Shown: positions 25,742 through 34,281 of the stretch, piece after piece
Layout of the letters: each line of letters opens with the position of its first letter
Position numbering within the stretch: position 1 is the stretch's first letter
From: Mesorhizobium sp. INR15
Lineage (GTDB): Bacteria > Pseudomonadota > Alphaproteobacteria > Rhizobiales > Rhizobiaceae
Direction: 5' to 3'
Assembly: GCF_015500075.1 (NCBI RefSeq)
Contig: NZ_CP045496.1
Coordinates: 4,102,001-4,166,000 of the forward strand
Length of the DNA: 64,000 bases
Position numbers and translations under genes: made by a program
Notes under the pieces: model-generated
What the model was told of the DNA's origin: nothing
Seen by the model: only the letters and a program-made list of their open reading frames with translations
Database searches by the model: none

Positions 25742-27801
25742 AGCAGCAGGCGCAAGGCTTCGCCGCGCTCGGATTGCAGTTCCGGGTCGCGCGACAGAAT
25801 GAGCCGCGCGTCGTCACGGGCGGCCTCCAGCAGATCGGCATGCGCCTCGATGCGTGCGACCTGGAAGCCGGGCGTGCCGGACTGGCGGGTGCCGAGCAAT
25901 TCGCCTTCGCCGCGCAGTTTCAGGTCCTCCTCGGCGATCAGGAACCCATCCTCGGTGTCGCGCATCACTGACAGCCGGCGCTTGGCCGTCTCTCCGAGCG
26001 GGTCCTTGTAGAGCAAAACGCAAGACGAAGACTTGTCGCCGCGCCCGACCCGGCCGCGCAACTGGTGCAACTGCGCCAGACCGAAGCGCTCGGCATGCTC
26101 GATCACCATGATCGTCGCATCCGGCACGTCGACACCGACCTCGATGACCGTGGTGGCGATCAGGATGCGCGTTTCGCCCTGCTTGAAGGCGCGCATCGCC
26201 TCGTCCTTCTCGGCGCCCTTCATGCGGCCGTGAACAAGGCCGATCCGGTCGCCGAACAGTGGCTGCAGCGAGGCAAAGCGGTCCTCGGCCGACATCAGTT
26301 TGATTTCCTCGGACTCCTCGACCAGCGGGCAGATCCAGTAGATTTTCTGGCCGTCGGCCACGGCATCGCGCATGCGGCCGACCAGTTCGTCGAGCCGTTC
26401 CAGCGGCAGCGTGACAGTGCGGATCGGCTGTCGCCCGACCGGCTTTTCCATTAGTTTCGACACATCCATGTCGCCGAACGCAGTCAGCACCAGCGTGCGT
26501 GGGATCGGCGTTGCCGTCATCACCAGCATGTCGGGCGCATCGCCCTTGGCGGTGATGGCGAGACGCTGGTGGACGCCGAAACGGTGCTGTTCGTCGACGA
26601 CGGCGAAAACCAGGTCGTGATAGATCACCGCTTCCTGAAACAGGGCGTGGGTGCCGACGACGATATCGATGCTGCCATCCGCCAGGCCGGTCAGGGTCTC
26701 GGTCCGCTCACGGCCCTTTTCACGGCCCGTGAGGATGGCGACGCGCATCCCCGCCTTGGCGGCAAGCGGCGCGATCGTCGCCAGATGCTGACGCGCCAGG
26801 ATTTCGGTTGGCGCCATCAGCGCCGCCTGGCCGCCGGCCTCGACGGCGCGCGCCATGGCAAGCAGCGCGACCACTGTCTTGCCGGAGCCGACATCGCCCT
26901 GCAGAAGCCGCAGCATGCGCTCTGGATCGCCAAGATCGGCATTGATTTCGGCCAGTGCGAACTCCTGGCTGCCAGTCAGAGAATAGGGCAGGGCCTCGCG
27001 CAATTTTTCAACGATGCGGCCGTCACCAAGCAGAGGCCGGCCCGACAGGCGGCGCACCTTTGCCCGGACCAGCGCCAGCGATACCTGGCCGGCCAGCAAT
27101 TCGTCATAAGCGAGCCGCCGCCAGACCGCGCCGTCGATTGAGACATCGATCGGATCGGCCGGGTTGTGGATGCGGGCCAGCGCATCGGCGAAGGCCGGAA
27201 ATGTGCGGCGGCGCAGGAATTCACCGTCCTGCCATTCCGGCAGCACGGGCAGCCGCTCCAGCGCCTGGCCGATCGCGCGGCGCAGCACCTTGCCCGACAG
27301 CCCGGCGGTCAGCGGGTAGACCGGCTCGACCAGCGGCAGGCTGTCCGCTTCGCTGGCCAGTGCGATATGGTCGGGGTGGACCATGGTCGGGCGGCCGTTG
27401 AACCATTCCATGCGGCCCGAGATCACGACATGCTCGCCCACCGGCATCGCTTTTTCGAGATAGGCGGCGTGTGCATGGAAAAAGGTCAGGGCAATCTCAC
27501 CGGTGTCATCATGTGCATAGACCCTGTAGGGCACCGATCTGTTGCCGCGCGGCGGCGGCTGGTGGCGGTCAATGCGCACGTCGAGCGTGACGATCGCACC
27601 CTCGGGAGACCCGGCAATGCCCGGCCGGTTGCGGCGGTCGATGATGGTGTGCGGCAGCACGAACAGGAGGTCGCCGGCACGCGCCGCGCGGTCACCGAGA
27701 TCTGCGGCCACGACCTTCTCGATCAGCGCGCCAACCTTCGGCCCGACGCCGGCGAGCGAGGTTATGGGAACGAACAATGGATCGAGCACGGAGGGACGCA
27801 T
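25693..27801 (-). CDS. recG: ATP-dependent DNA helicase RecG
   Basis: A 702-residue branch-migration helicase that processes stalled forks and Holliday junctions. The N-terminal wedge/OB domain (about 1-230) is followed by helicase domain 1 with Walker A GDVGSGKTVVA (about residue 300) and the DEQH box in VDEQHRFGVHQR, then GTHALFQEAV and TATPIPRTL. Helicase domain 2 follows with IATTVIEVGVDVPDA and the RGRVGRG motif. The start is clear of the neighbouring sdhE, which diverges 92 nt away. The 3' end overlaps DUF502 antisense by 49 bases. Confidence 0.95.
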   Translation of the reverse strand: MRPSVLDPLFVPITSLAGVGPKVGALIEKVVAADLGDRAARAGDLLFVLPHTIIDRRNRPGIAGSPEGAIVTLDVRIDRHQPPPRGNRSVPYRVYAHDDTGEIALTFFHAHAAYLEKAMPVGEHVVISGRMEWFNGRPTMVHPDHIALASEADSLPLVEPVYPLTAGLSGKVLRRAIGQALERLPVLPEWQDGEFLRRRTFPAFADALARIHNPADPIDVSIDGAVWRRLAYDELLAGQVSLALVRAKVRRLSGRPLLGDGRIVEKLREALPYSLTGSQEFALAEINADLGDPERMLRLLQGDVGSGKTVVALLAMARAVEAGGQAALMAPTEILARQHLATIAPLAAKAGMRVAILTGREKGRERTETLTGLADGSIDIVVGTHALFQEAVIYHDLVFAVVDEQHRFGVHQRLAITAKGDAPDMLVMTATPIPRTLVLTAFGDMDVSKLMEKPVGRQPIRTVTLPLERLDELVGRMRDAVADGQKIYWICPLVEESEEIKLMSAEDRFASLQPLFGDRIGLVHGRMKGAEKDEAMRAFKQGETRILIATTVIEVGVDVPDATIMVIEHAERFGLAQLHQLRGRVGRGDKSSSCVLLYKDPLGETAKRRLSVMRDTEDGFLIAEEDLKLRGEGELLGTRQSGTPGFQVARIEAHADLLEAARDDARLILSRDPELQSERGEALRLLLYLFGRDEAVRLLRAG

Positions 27802-27893
27802 GATGTCAGCTTATGTCGAGACGGTTTCAGCGCAAGGCTGACAGCCCCTTCTATCCACGCTATATGCGCCGCAGCAAGCAAGGATGCGGCATC

Positions 27894-28196
27894 ATGACCG
27901 GAACGACGAGATCAAGTGCCGGGTTGGCAAGCGAGGGCCTCGATGCGCGCCGCCGCAAACTGTTGTTCCGGTCCTGGCACCGCGGCATGCGCGAAATGGA
28001 CCTGATCCTGGGCAGCTTCGCCGATAGCGAGATCGGCGTCTTGACCAGCGACGAGATCGACCAATATGAGAAGCTCCTCGACATTCCCGATACCGAGTTC
28101 CTGCCGCTGGTCACCGGCGAACGCCAGGTTCCGGCCGATATCGATTGTCCCGTCCTGCGAAAAATCCTGGCTTTCCGCCACTCCATGACATTTTGA
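27894..28196 (+). CDS. sdhE: Succinate dehydrogenase assembly factor SdhE (DUF339)
   Basis: A 100-residue protein. The ATG at 27894 follows AAGGATG and opens a normal-length SdhE; an upstream in-frame Met at 27813 has no such support. The key motif is HRGMREMDLILGSFAD (RGxxExD), the surface that SdhE uses to promote covalent FAD attachment to SdhA. Later family residues are DEIDQYEKLLDIPDTE. It lies 13 bases upstream of mfd and is likely co-transcribed, a neighbourhood seen in other Rhizobiales without an obvious functional link. Confidence 0.9.
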   Translation: MTGTTRSSAGLASEGLDARRRKLLFRSWHRGMREMDLILGSFADSEIGVLTSDEIDQYEKLLDIPDTEFLPLVTGERQVPADIDCPVLRKILAFRHSMTF

Positions 28197-28209
28197 ACGA
28201 CGTGAATTC

Positions 28210-31200
28210 ATGAGCCTTATTCCCAAAATCGGCTTGCCGAAGGGCCGTGCCGGCCAGTTGATCGTCGATGGCGTCGCCGACGGCTATGAGGCATTCGCGC
28301 TTGTCCAGGCAGCCCTCGAGATCGCCGCCGATAAGCCGGTGCTGTTCGTGGCGCGCGACGGCCAGCGCCTGCCTGCGATCATCGAGGCGCTGTCTTTTGC
28401 CGCGCCCGGCCTGCCGGTGCTCGAACTGCCGGCTTGGGATTGCTTGCCTTACGACCGGGTGTCACCCGGCTCGGATGCCGCCGCGCGGCGCCTGGATGCG
28501 CTGACGGCGATGATCGCGCTGGCGAAAAAGCCGCATCGCGCCGTGATCCTCACCACCGCGAATGCGCTGCTGCAACGCATTCCGCCGGCGGATCTGGTCG
28601 AGGCGCAGACTTTCCATGCCAGGCCCGGCAACCAGATCGACATGAACAAGCTGGTGTCGCGGCTGGAGACATCCGGGTTCGAGCGGGTGCCGACGGTGCG
28701 GGGCGTCGGCGAATTCGCGGTGCGCGGCGGCATTCTCGACCTTTTGGCGCCGGGCTGGACCGAGGCGCTGAGGCTCGACTTCTTCGGCGATACGCTGGAA
28801 TCGATCCGCGTCTTCGATGCCGCAACGCAGCGCACCATCGGCCAGCGCAAATCGATGGCGCTGCAAGCGATGAGCGAAGTGGCGCTGACACCGGAAACGA
28901 TCAGCCGCTTCCGCCGCTCCTATATCGAGGCGTTTGGTGCGCCGTCGCGCGATGATGGCCTCTACGCAGCCGTGAGCGAAGGGCGCCGCTTTGCCGGCAT
29001 GGAGCATTGGCTGCCGTTCTTCTACGAAAAGCTGGAGACGGTGTTCGATTACCTCCCGGATACGCCTGTCGTCTTTGACCATCTGGCGCATGAGGCGCTG
29101 GCCGAACGACATACGCTGATCCTCGATCACTACGAGGCGCGCAAGAAACAGGCTGACAGCGCGTTGAAGGACGCGGTGCCCTACAAGCCGGTGGCGCCTG
29201 ACCTGCTTTATCTCTCGCCTGAAAACCTGATCGCATCGCTCGGGCCGCGTGAAGCGATCGACTTCACGCCTTTCGATGCGCCCGACGCCGGCCTGAAAAA
29301 AGTCTACCATGCCGGTTCGCGCCATGGCCGCAGCTTCGTGGAAGAACGTGCCGATCCCAACATCAATGTCTTCGACATCGTCGTCAAACACATCGCCGAC
29401 GAGCGCGCCGCGCGCCGCCGTGTCGTCATTGCCGGCTGGACCGAGGGTTCGCTCGACCGGCTTGGCCAGATCCTGGCCGAGCATCATCTCGGCAATCTCA
29501 AGCAGGTCGCGACACTCGCGGAGGCCGAACAGCTTGAGCCGGGGCAGGCGGCACTGGCCGTGCTGCCACTCGAGTCTGGCTTCGAGACCGAAAAACTGGT
29601 GGTTGTCGCCGAGCAGGATATTCTCGGCGACCGGCTGATCCGGCGCTCGAAACGCAAGAAGCGCGCCTCGGACTTCATCGCCGAAGCCTCGGCGCTGTCG
29701 GCCGGCGACATTGTCGTCCACGCCGACCATGGCATTGGCCGCTTCATTGGCCTGCGCACCATCGAGGCGGTTGGCGCACCGCATGATTGTCTCGAAATCC
29801 ACTATGCCGGCGATGACCGGCTGTTCCTGCCGGTCGAGAACATCGAGCTTCTGTCGCGCTACGGCTCGGACTCTGCCGAAGCGACGCTGGACAAGCTCGG
29901 TGGCGGCGCCTGGCAGTCGCGCAAGGCACGGCTGAAGAAGCGTCTGCTCGACATGGCCGGGCAGTTGATCCGCATCGCCGCCGAACGGCAGATGCGCTCT
30001 GCCCCCCCACTGGTGCCGGCGGAAGGGCTCTATGGCGAATTCGCGGCGCGGTTCCCCTACGAGGAAACCGACGACCAGCAGACGGCGATCGACTCAGTGC
30101 GGGATGATCTCGCCGCCGGCAAGCCGATGGACCGGCTGATTTGCGGCGACGTCGGCTTCGGCAAAACGGAAGTGGCGCTGCGCGCCGCCTTTATCGCGGC
30201 CATGGAAGGTTTCCAGGTCGCGGTGGTGGTGCCGACAACGCTTTTGTCGCGCCAGCATTTCAAGACCTTCTCGCAACGCTTTTCCGGTCTGCCGATCCGT
30301 GTCGGCCAGGCGTCGCGGCTGGTTGCTGCCAAGGAACTGGCCGAGACCAAGAAAGGCATCGCCGAGGGGCAGGTCGACATCGTCATCGGCACCCACGCAC
30401 TGTTGGGTTCCGCGATTTCATTCAAGAACCTTGGCCTGCTGATCATCGACGAGGAGCAGCACTTTGGCGTCAAGCACAAGGAGCGCCTGAAGGACCTGAA
30501 GACCGACGTGCATGTGTTGACACTGTCGGCGACGCCGATCCCGCGCACCTTGCAGTTGGCGCTGACCGGCGTGCGTGAGCTGTCGCTGATCGCGACACCG
30601 CCGGTCGACCGCATGGCGGTGCGCACCTTCATCTCGCCGTTCGATCCGCTGGTCATTCGCGAGACGCTGCTGCGCGAGCGTTATCGCGGCGGCCATTCCT
30701 TCTATGTCGTGCCGCGCATCAGTGATCTCGCTGAAATCAATGATTTCCTGAAGGAATCCGTGCCGGAACTGAAGGTGGCGGTGGCGCACGGCCAGATGCC
30801 GCCGGGCGAGCTCGACGACATCATGAACGCCTTCTATGACGGCCAGTACGACGTGCTTTTGTCGACCACCATCGTTGAATCCGGCCTGGACATTCCAACC
30901 GCCAACACGCTGATCATCCATCGCGCCGACATGTTTGGCCTGTCGCAGCTCTACCAGCTGCGTGGCCGTGTCGGCCGTTCGAAAGTGCGGGCCTATGCGC
31001 TGTTCACGCTGCCAGCCAACCGCAAGCTGACCGATACCGCCGAACGCCGGCTGAAAGTGCTGCAATCGCTCGACACGCTGGGCGCCGGCTTCCAGCTCGC
31101 CAGCCACGATCTCGATATCCGGGGCGCCGGCAATCTGCTCGGCGAAGAGCAGTCCGGCCACATCAAGGAGGTCGGATTCGAGCTCTACCAGCAGATGCTG

Positions 31201-31707
31201 GAAGAGGCGGTCGCCGAGGTGAAGGATTCCGGCGAGGTGCAGGATGGCGGCTGGTCGCCGCAGATCGCCGTCGGCACAGCGGTGATGATCCCCGAAAGCT
31301 ATGTTCCAGACCTGCAGCTGAGGCTGGCGCTCTACCGCCGCCTTGGCGATCTCGAAAACACCGAGGAGATCGATGCCTTCGGCGCCGAGCTGATCGACCG
31401 CTTCGGACCTCTGCCGGAGGAGGTGAAGCATCTGCTGAAGATCGTCTTTATCAAGGCGCTCTGCCGCAGGGCCAATGTCGAGAAGCTCGACGCCGGCCCG
31501 AAGGGCGTCGTCATCCATTTCCGCAAGCGTGAGTTCTCCAACCCGGTCGGGCTGGTCAAGTTCATCGGCGAACAGGGATCGCTGGCCAAGATCCGGCCGG
31601 ACCACAGCGTCGTCTTCGTGCGCGACTGGCCAACACCTGACAAGCGGCTGGCCGGCTCCGCGGTGGTCATGACGCAACTGGCGCGGCTGGTGGAAAAGGC
31701 GGCGTAG
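28210..31707 (+). CDS. mfd: Transcription-repair coupling factor Mfd
   Basis: A 1165-residue translocase that removes RNA polymerase stalled at lesions and recruits UvrA. The UvrB-like N-terminal region spans about 1-350, with LELPAWDCLPYDRVSPG. The RNA-polymerase interaction domain is around 495-560 and includes HADHGIGRFIGLRTIE. The RecG-like helicase motor has Walker A CGDVGFGKTEVAL (about 645), DEEQHFGVKHKE, SATPIPRTLQLAL and QLRGRVGRSK. The C-terminal TRCF domain follows. Full length, no frameshift. Confidence 0.96.
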   Translation: MSLIPKIGLPKGRAGQLIVDGVADGYEAFALVQAALEIAADKPVLFVARDGQRLPAIIEALSFAAPGLPVLELPAWDCLPYDRVSPGSDAAARRLDALTAMIALAKKPHRAVILTTANALLQRIPPADLVEAQTFHARPGNQIDMNKLVSRLETSGFERVPTVRGVGEFAVRGGILDLLAPGWTEALRLDFFGDTLESIRVFDAATQRTIGQRKSMALQAMSEVALTPETISRFRRSYIEAFGAPSRDDGLYAAVSEGRRFAGMEHWLPFFYEKLETVFDYLPDTPVVFDHLAHEALAERHTLILDHYEARKKQADSALKDAVPYKPVAPDLLYLSPENLIASLGPREAIDFTPFDAPDAGLKKVYHAGSRHGRSFVEERADPNINVFDIVVKHIADERAARRRVVIAGWTEGSLDRLGQILAEHHLGNLKQVATLAEAEQLEPGQAALAVLPLESGFETEKLVVVAEQDILGDRLIRRSKRKKRASDFIAEASALSAGDIVVHADHGIGRFIGLRTIEAVGAPHDCLEIHYAGDDRLFLPVENIELLSRYGSDSAEATLDKLGGGAWQSRKARLKKRLLDMAGQLIRIAAERQMRSAPPLVPAEGLYGEFAARFPYEETDDQQTAIDSVRDDLAAGKPMDRLICGDVGFGKTEVALRAAFIAAMEGFQVAVVVPTTLLSRQHFKTFSQRFSGLPIRVGQASRLVAAKELAETKKGIAEGQVDIVIGTHALLGSAISFKNLGLLIIDEEQHFGVKHKERLKDLKTDVHVLTLSATPIPRTLQLALTGVRELSLIATPPVDRMAVRTFISPFDPLVIRETLLRERYRGGHSFYVVPRISDLAEINDFLKESVPELKVAVAHGQMPPGELDDIMNAFYDGQYDVLLSTTIVESGLDIPTANTLIIHRADMFGLSQLYQLRGRVGRSKVRAYALFTLPANRKLTDTAERRLKVLQSLDTLGAGFQLASHDLDIRGAGNLLGEEQSGHIKEVGFELYQQMLEEAVAEVKDSGEVQDGGWSPQIAVGTAVMIPESYVPDLQLRLALYRRLGDLENTEEIDAFGAELIDRFGPLPEEVKHLLKIVFIKALCRRANVEKLDAGPKGVVIHFRKREFSNPVGLVKFIGEQGSLAKIRPDHSVVFVRDWPTPDKRLAGSAVVMTQLARLVEKAA

Positions 31708-31849
31708 GAACGAAGCAGTAACTGACACACGAAGATCGGCCGGTATTCATCGCAAAGACGTGCGACGATTGGGACCATTGAAGTATTCGGGTCGACAGGC
31801 GCAAACTGCCTTGAAGTTCGGCAATGCCGGAAGCCGCAGGGGAGCAAAG

Positions 31850-32188
31850 ATGAGCCCTCAAACCTTTGATGAATACTGGCTCGGTTATCTCGCCGGCCAC
31901 TCGAGGCCTTCGACGCGGCTGGTACACTATCTCGGTCTGTTTTTCGCGCCGATCGCCGGCGTCGCCGCATCTTTCCTTGTCGTCTGGTGGGCTTTTCTGG
32001 TCATCATTCCGTTCTTCTATCTTGCCGCCCTGCTTACCCATCCTTTCCTTGAGCACAACAGCAACAAGCCGTTCGCCGACCGGCCCTTGTGGAGCGCCAT
32101 CGCGCTGCTTCGCATGCTGGCGCTCGACCTCACAGGTGGCCTTGGCCGGCAGCTGCGGCGCTTGAACGAAGCCTCACCGCAGGCATGA
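31850..32188 (+). CDS. DUF962 (Mpo1-like) small membrane protein
   Basis: A 112-residue protein. Features are FDEYWLGYLAGHSRPSTRLVHYLGL near the N-terminus (seen as FDEYWLGYLAGHSRP then STRLVHYLGL), two hydrophobic helices, and the histidine-containing HPFLEHNSNKPF. This is the DUF962 family; yeast Mpo1 in the same superfamily is a dioxygenase acting on 2-hydroxy fatty acids using histidines. The bacterial role is unknown. The ATG at 31850 follows GGGGAG. Its stop overlaps the next gene (ATGA). Confidence 0.78.
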   Translation: MSPQTFDEYWLGYLAGHSRPSTRLVHYLGLFFAPIAGVAASFLVVWWAFLVIIPFFYLAALLTHPFLEHNSNKPFADRPLWSAIALLRMLALDLTGGLGRQLRRLNEASPQA

Positions 32189-32619
32189 CGGCAGCGGTCA
32201 GCGCCATCTGCTCGGCGATCCTTCTGCTCGCTGCTGGTTTTCACATCTATTGGGGTTTCGGTGGGCGCATGGCTGCCGGTGTAGCGCTGCCTCAACGGCA
32301 GGACGGAAGCCCGGTGATAGAGAACGCTGCCTTTGGCGCGATCGCGGTTGGGCTGATCATGACGCTGTTGTTCCTGCTCGTCCTTGCCAGGACAGGTGTG
32401 GTTCGGCTGCCCGTGCCACAGGCATGGCTGACGGCTGGTATTGCGCTCTGGGCGATTGTCTTCACCGTGCGGGCGCTGAGCTGGTCAAGATATGTGGGCC
32501 TGTTCAAACAGGTGAGGACGACGCGTTTCGCCAGGTACGATACCTTGCTTTACAGTCCGCTTTGCCTGGTTCTGGGCTTGGGCTTCTTCTATTTGGCGTT
32601 GGCCGACAGCGCTCCATGA
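32185..32619 (+). CDS. DUF3995 family membrane protein
   Basis: A 144-residue integral membrane protein with four predicted helices: residues 3-22, 50-72, about 80-100 and 120-140. The segment LLLAAGFHIYWGFGG near the N-terminus and the ending YTLLYSP-like RYDTLLYSPLCLVLGLGF are typical of DUF3995. The function is unknown. Translation is probably coupled to the DUF962 gene through the ATGA overlap at 32185-32188, so the two membrane proteins may be a pair. Confidence 0.78.
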   Translation: MTAAVSAICSAILLLAAGFHIYWGFGGRMAAGVALPQRQDGSPVIENAAFGAIAVGLIMTLLFLLVLARTGVVRLPVPQAWLTAGIALWAIVFTVRALSWSRYVGLFKQVRTTRFARYDTLLYSPLCLVLGLGFFYLALADSAP

Positions 32620-32715
32620 CGCGCCAGCCTTCATTCGCCACGCAGCCAAATCCGGTCTAGAATAGGAAATCGGCTTCGTGTAAGGAGCCGCGATCCCCAT
32701 ATAGGGGTCGAATTT

Positions 32716-32740
32716 GCGGGCGATAGCGCCCGCTTGGTTG
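32716..32740 (+). promoter_or_regulatory. Terminator-like hairpin in the leader of the DAHP synthase gene
   Basis: GCGGGCG (32716-32722), loop ATAG, CGCCCGC (32727-32733), followed by TTGGTTG. It could end the DUF3995 transcript or act as an attenuator in the leader of the following gene. The T run is imperfect. Confidence 0.45.
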
Positions 32741-32746
32741 TTTGAC

Positions 32747-32790
32747 GCAATTCCGGACGGAAAACCGCTTTACACTTTTCCTGGAATTGC
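32747..32790. repeat. Palindromic intergenic element (Mesorhizobium-type)
   Basis: Outer arms GCAATTCC (32747-32754) and GGAATTGC (32783-32790), inner arms GGAAAA (32759-32764) and TTTTCC (32776-32781), loop CCGCTTTACAC. I recognise this 44-bp sequence type as a dispersed element common between genes of Mesorhizobium and relatives. This is the only copy I found in the window. It ends 24 bases before the DAHP synthase start, so it is part of that mRNA's leader if transcription starts upstream. Confidence 0.65.
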
Positions 32791-32814
32791 TCGGAAAGAG
32801 TTTTGGGTGCAACG

Positions 32815-34188
32815 ATGACGAAATGGTCGCCGAATTCCTGGAGAGCCAAGCCGATCAAGCAGGTTCCTGCCTATCCGGATCTTGCCGCGCTGAAGAACAC
32901 GGAAGCCCAACTCGCCACCTTTCCGCCGCTGGTTTTCGCAGGTGAGGCACGCAAGCTGAAGAAGCAGCTTGCGGCTGTCGCTGCCGGTGACGCATTCCTC
33001 CTCCAGGGCGGCGATTGCGCCGAGAGCTTCGCCGAGCATGGCGCGGACAACATCCGCGACTTCTTCCGCGTGTTCCTGCAGATGTCGGTCGTGCTGACCT
33101 TCGCCGGCGCGCAGCCGGTGGTGAAGGTTGGCCGTGTCGCCGGCCAGTTCGCCAAGCCGCGCTCGTCCGACAACGAGACCAAGGGTGAGGTGACGCTGCC
33201 GAGCTATCGCGGCGACATCATCAACGGCATCGAGTTCGACGCCAAGTCGCGCATTCCCGATCCGGCCCGCCAGGAAATGGCGTACCGCCAGTCGGCGGCG
33301 ACGCTCAATCTTTTGCGCGCCTTCGCGCAGGGCGGCTATGCCAGCCTGGAGAATGTGCATCGCTGGATGCTCGGCTTTGTCTCCGATAGCCCGCAGGGCG
33401 AAAAATACGGTGCGCTCGCCAACCGCATCACCGAGACGATGGACTTCATGAAGGCCGTCGGCATCACCTCGGAAACCAACTACGCGCTGCGTGAGACCGA
33501 TTTCTACACCAGCCACGAAGCCCTGCTGCTCGGCTACGAGGAGGCGCTGACCCGTGTCGATTCGACCTCGGGTGACTGGTACGCCACATCAGGCCATATG
33601 ATCTGGATCGGTGACCGCACCCGCCAGCCCGATCATGCGCATGTCGAATATTGCCGTGGCATCAAGAACCCGCTCGGCCTGAAATGCGGCCCGTCGCTGA
33701 CGCCGGATGGCCTGTTGCAACTCATCGACCTGCTCAACCCGGAAAACGAGCCGGGCCGGTTGACGCTGATCGCGCGCTTCGGCTCCGACAAAGTCGCCGA
33801 CCATCTGCCGAAGCTGGTGCGCGCGGTGCAGAAGGAAGGCCGCAGCGTTGTGTGGTCGTCGGACCCTATGCATGGCAACACCATTGAGGCCGCCGGCTAC
33901 AAGACACGGCCCTTCGACCGCATCCTGAAGGAAGTGCAGACCTTCTTCGAGGTGCATCGCGCCGAAGGCACGCATCCGGGCGGCATCCACGTCGAGATGA
34001 CCGGCAAGAACGTCACCGAATGCACCGGTGGCGCGCGCGCCATCACGGCAGAGGAATTGCAGGATCGCTATCACACCCATTGCGACCCGCGCCTCAACGC
34101 CGATCAGGCGATCGAACTGGCCTTCCTGGTGTCCGATCTTTTGAAGAAGAGCCAGCCGGTGCAGCACAAGCAGGTTGCGAACGGCTGA
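32815..34188 (+). CDS. 3-deoxy-7-phosphoheptulonate (DAHP) synthase, class II
   Basis: A 457-residue enzyme condensing phosphoenolpyruvate and erythrose-4-phosphate, the first step of aromatic amino acid synthesis. Class II (plant-like) hallmarks are FPPLVFAGEARKL, LLQGGDCAESF, the metal/substrate segment GRVAGQFAKPRS, IWIGDRTRQ and SDPMHGNT, then GGIHVEMTGKNVTEC. ATG 32815 is the family start (TKWSPNSWRAKPIKQVPAYP). The structured leader (32691-32790) suggests post-initiation control, but I found no leader peptide rich in aromatic codons. The gene ends in a strong terminator. Confidence 0.95.
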   Translation: MTKWSPNSWRAKPIKQVPAYPDLAALKNTEAQLATFPPLVFAGEARKLKKQLAAVAAGDAFLLQGGDCAESFAEHGADNIRDFFRVFLQMSVVLTFAGAQPVVKVGRVAGQFAKPRSSDNETKGEVTLPSYRGDIINGIEFDAKSRIPDPARQEMAYRQSAATLNLLRAFAQGGYASLENVHRWMLGFVSDSPQGEKYGALANRITETMDFMKAVGITSETNYALRETDFYTSHEALLLGYEEALTRVDSTSGDWYATSGHMIWIGDRTRQPDHAHVEYCRGIKNPLGLKCGPSLTPDGLLQLIDLLNPENEPGRLTLIARFGSDKVADHLPKLVRAVQKEGRSVVWSSDPMHGNTIEAAGYKTRPFDRILKEVQTFFEVHRAEGTHPGGIHVEMTGKNVTECTGGARAITAEELQDRYHTHCDPRLNADQAIELAFLVSDLLKKSQPVQHKQVANG

Positions 34189-34210
34189 TAACGATCTGAA
34201 ACAGTTGATA

Positions 34211-34242
34211 AAAAAGGCGCTGGAGAAATCCGGCGCCTTTTT
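34211..34242. terminator. Bidirectional intrinsic terminator after DAHP synthase
   Basis: AAAAAGGCGC (34211-34220) pairs with GCGCCTTTTT (34233-34242). The stem extends inward through a G-T wobble to GGA/TCC closed by a GAAA tetraloop. It serves both the DAHP synthase gene and the convergent diguanylate cyclase gene. Confidence 0.93.
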
Positions 34243-34281
34243 CATTTGAGGCCAACAACGCGGTCCGGCAAGCCGGAACCG

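Noticed and set aside
30418..31728. A 436-residue minus-strand frame
   Set aside because: Antisense to mfd, which has intact motifs throughout; low-information composition.
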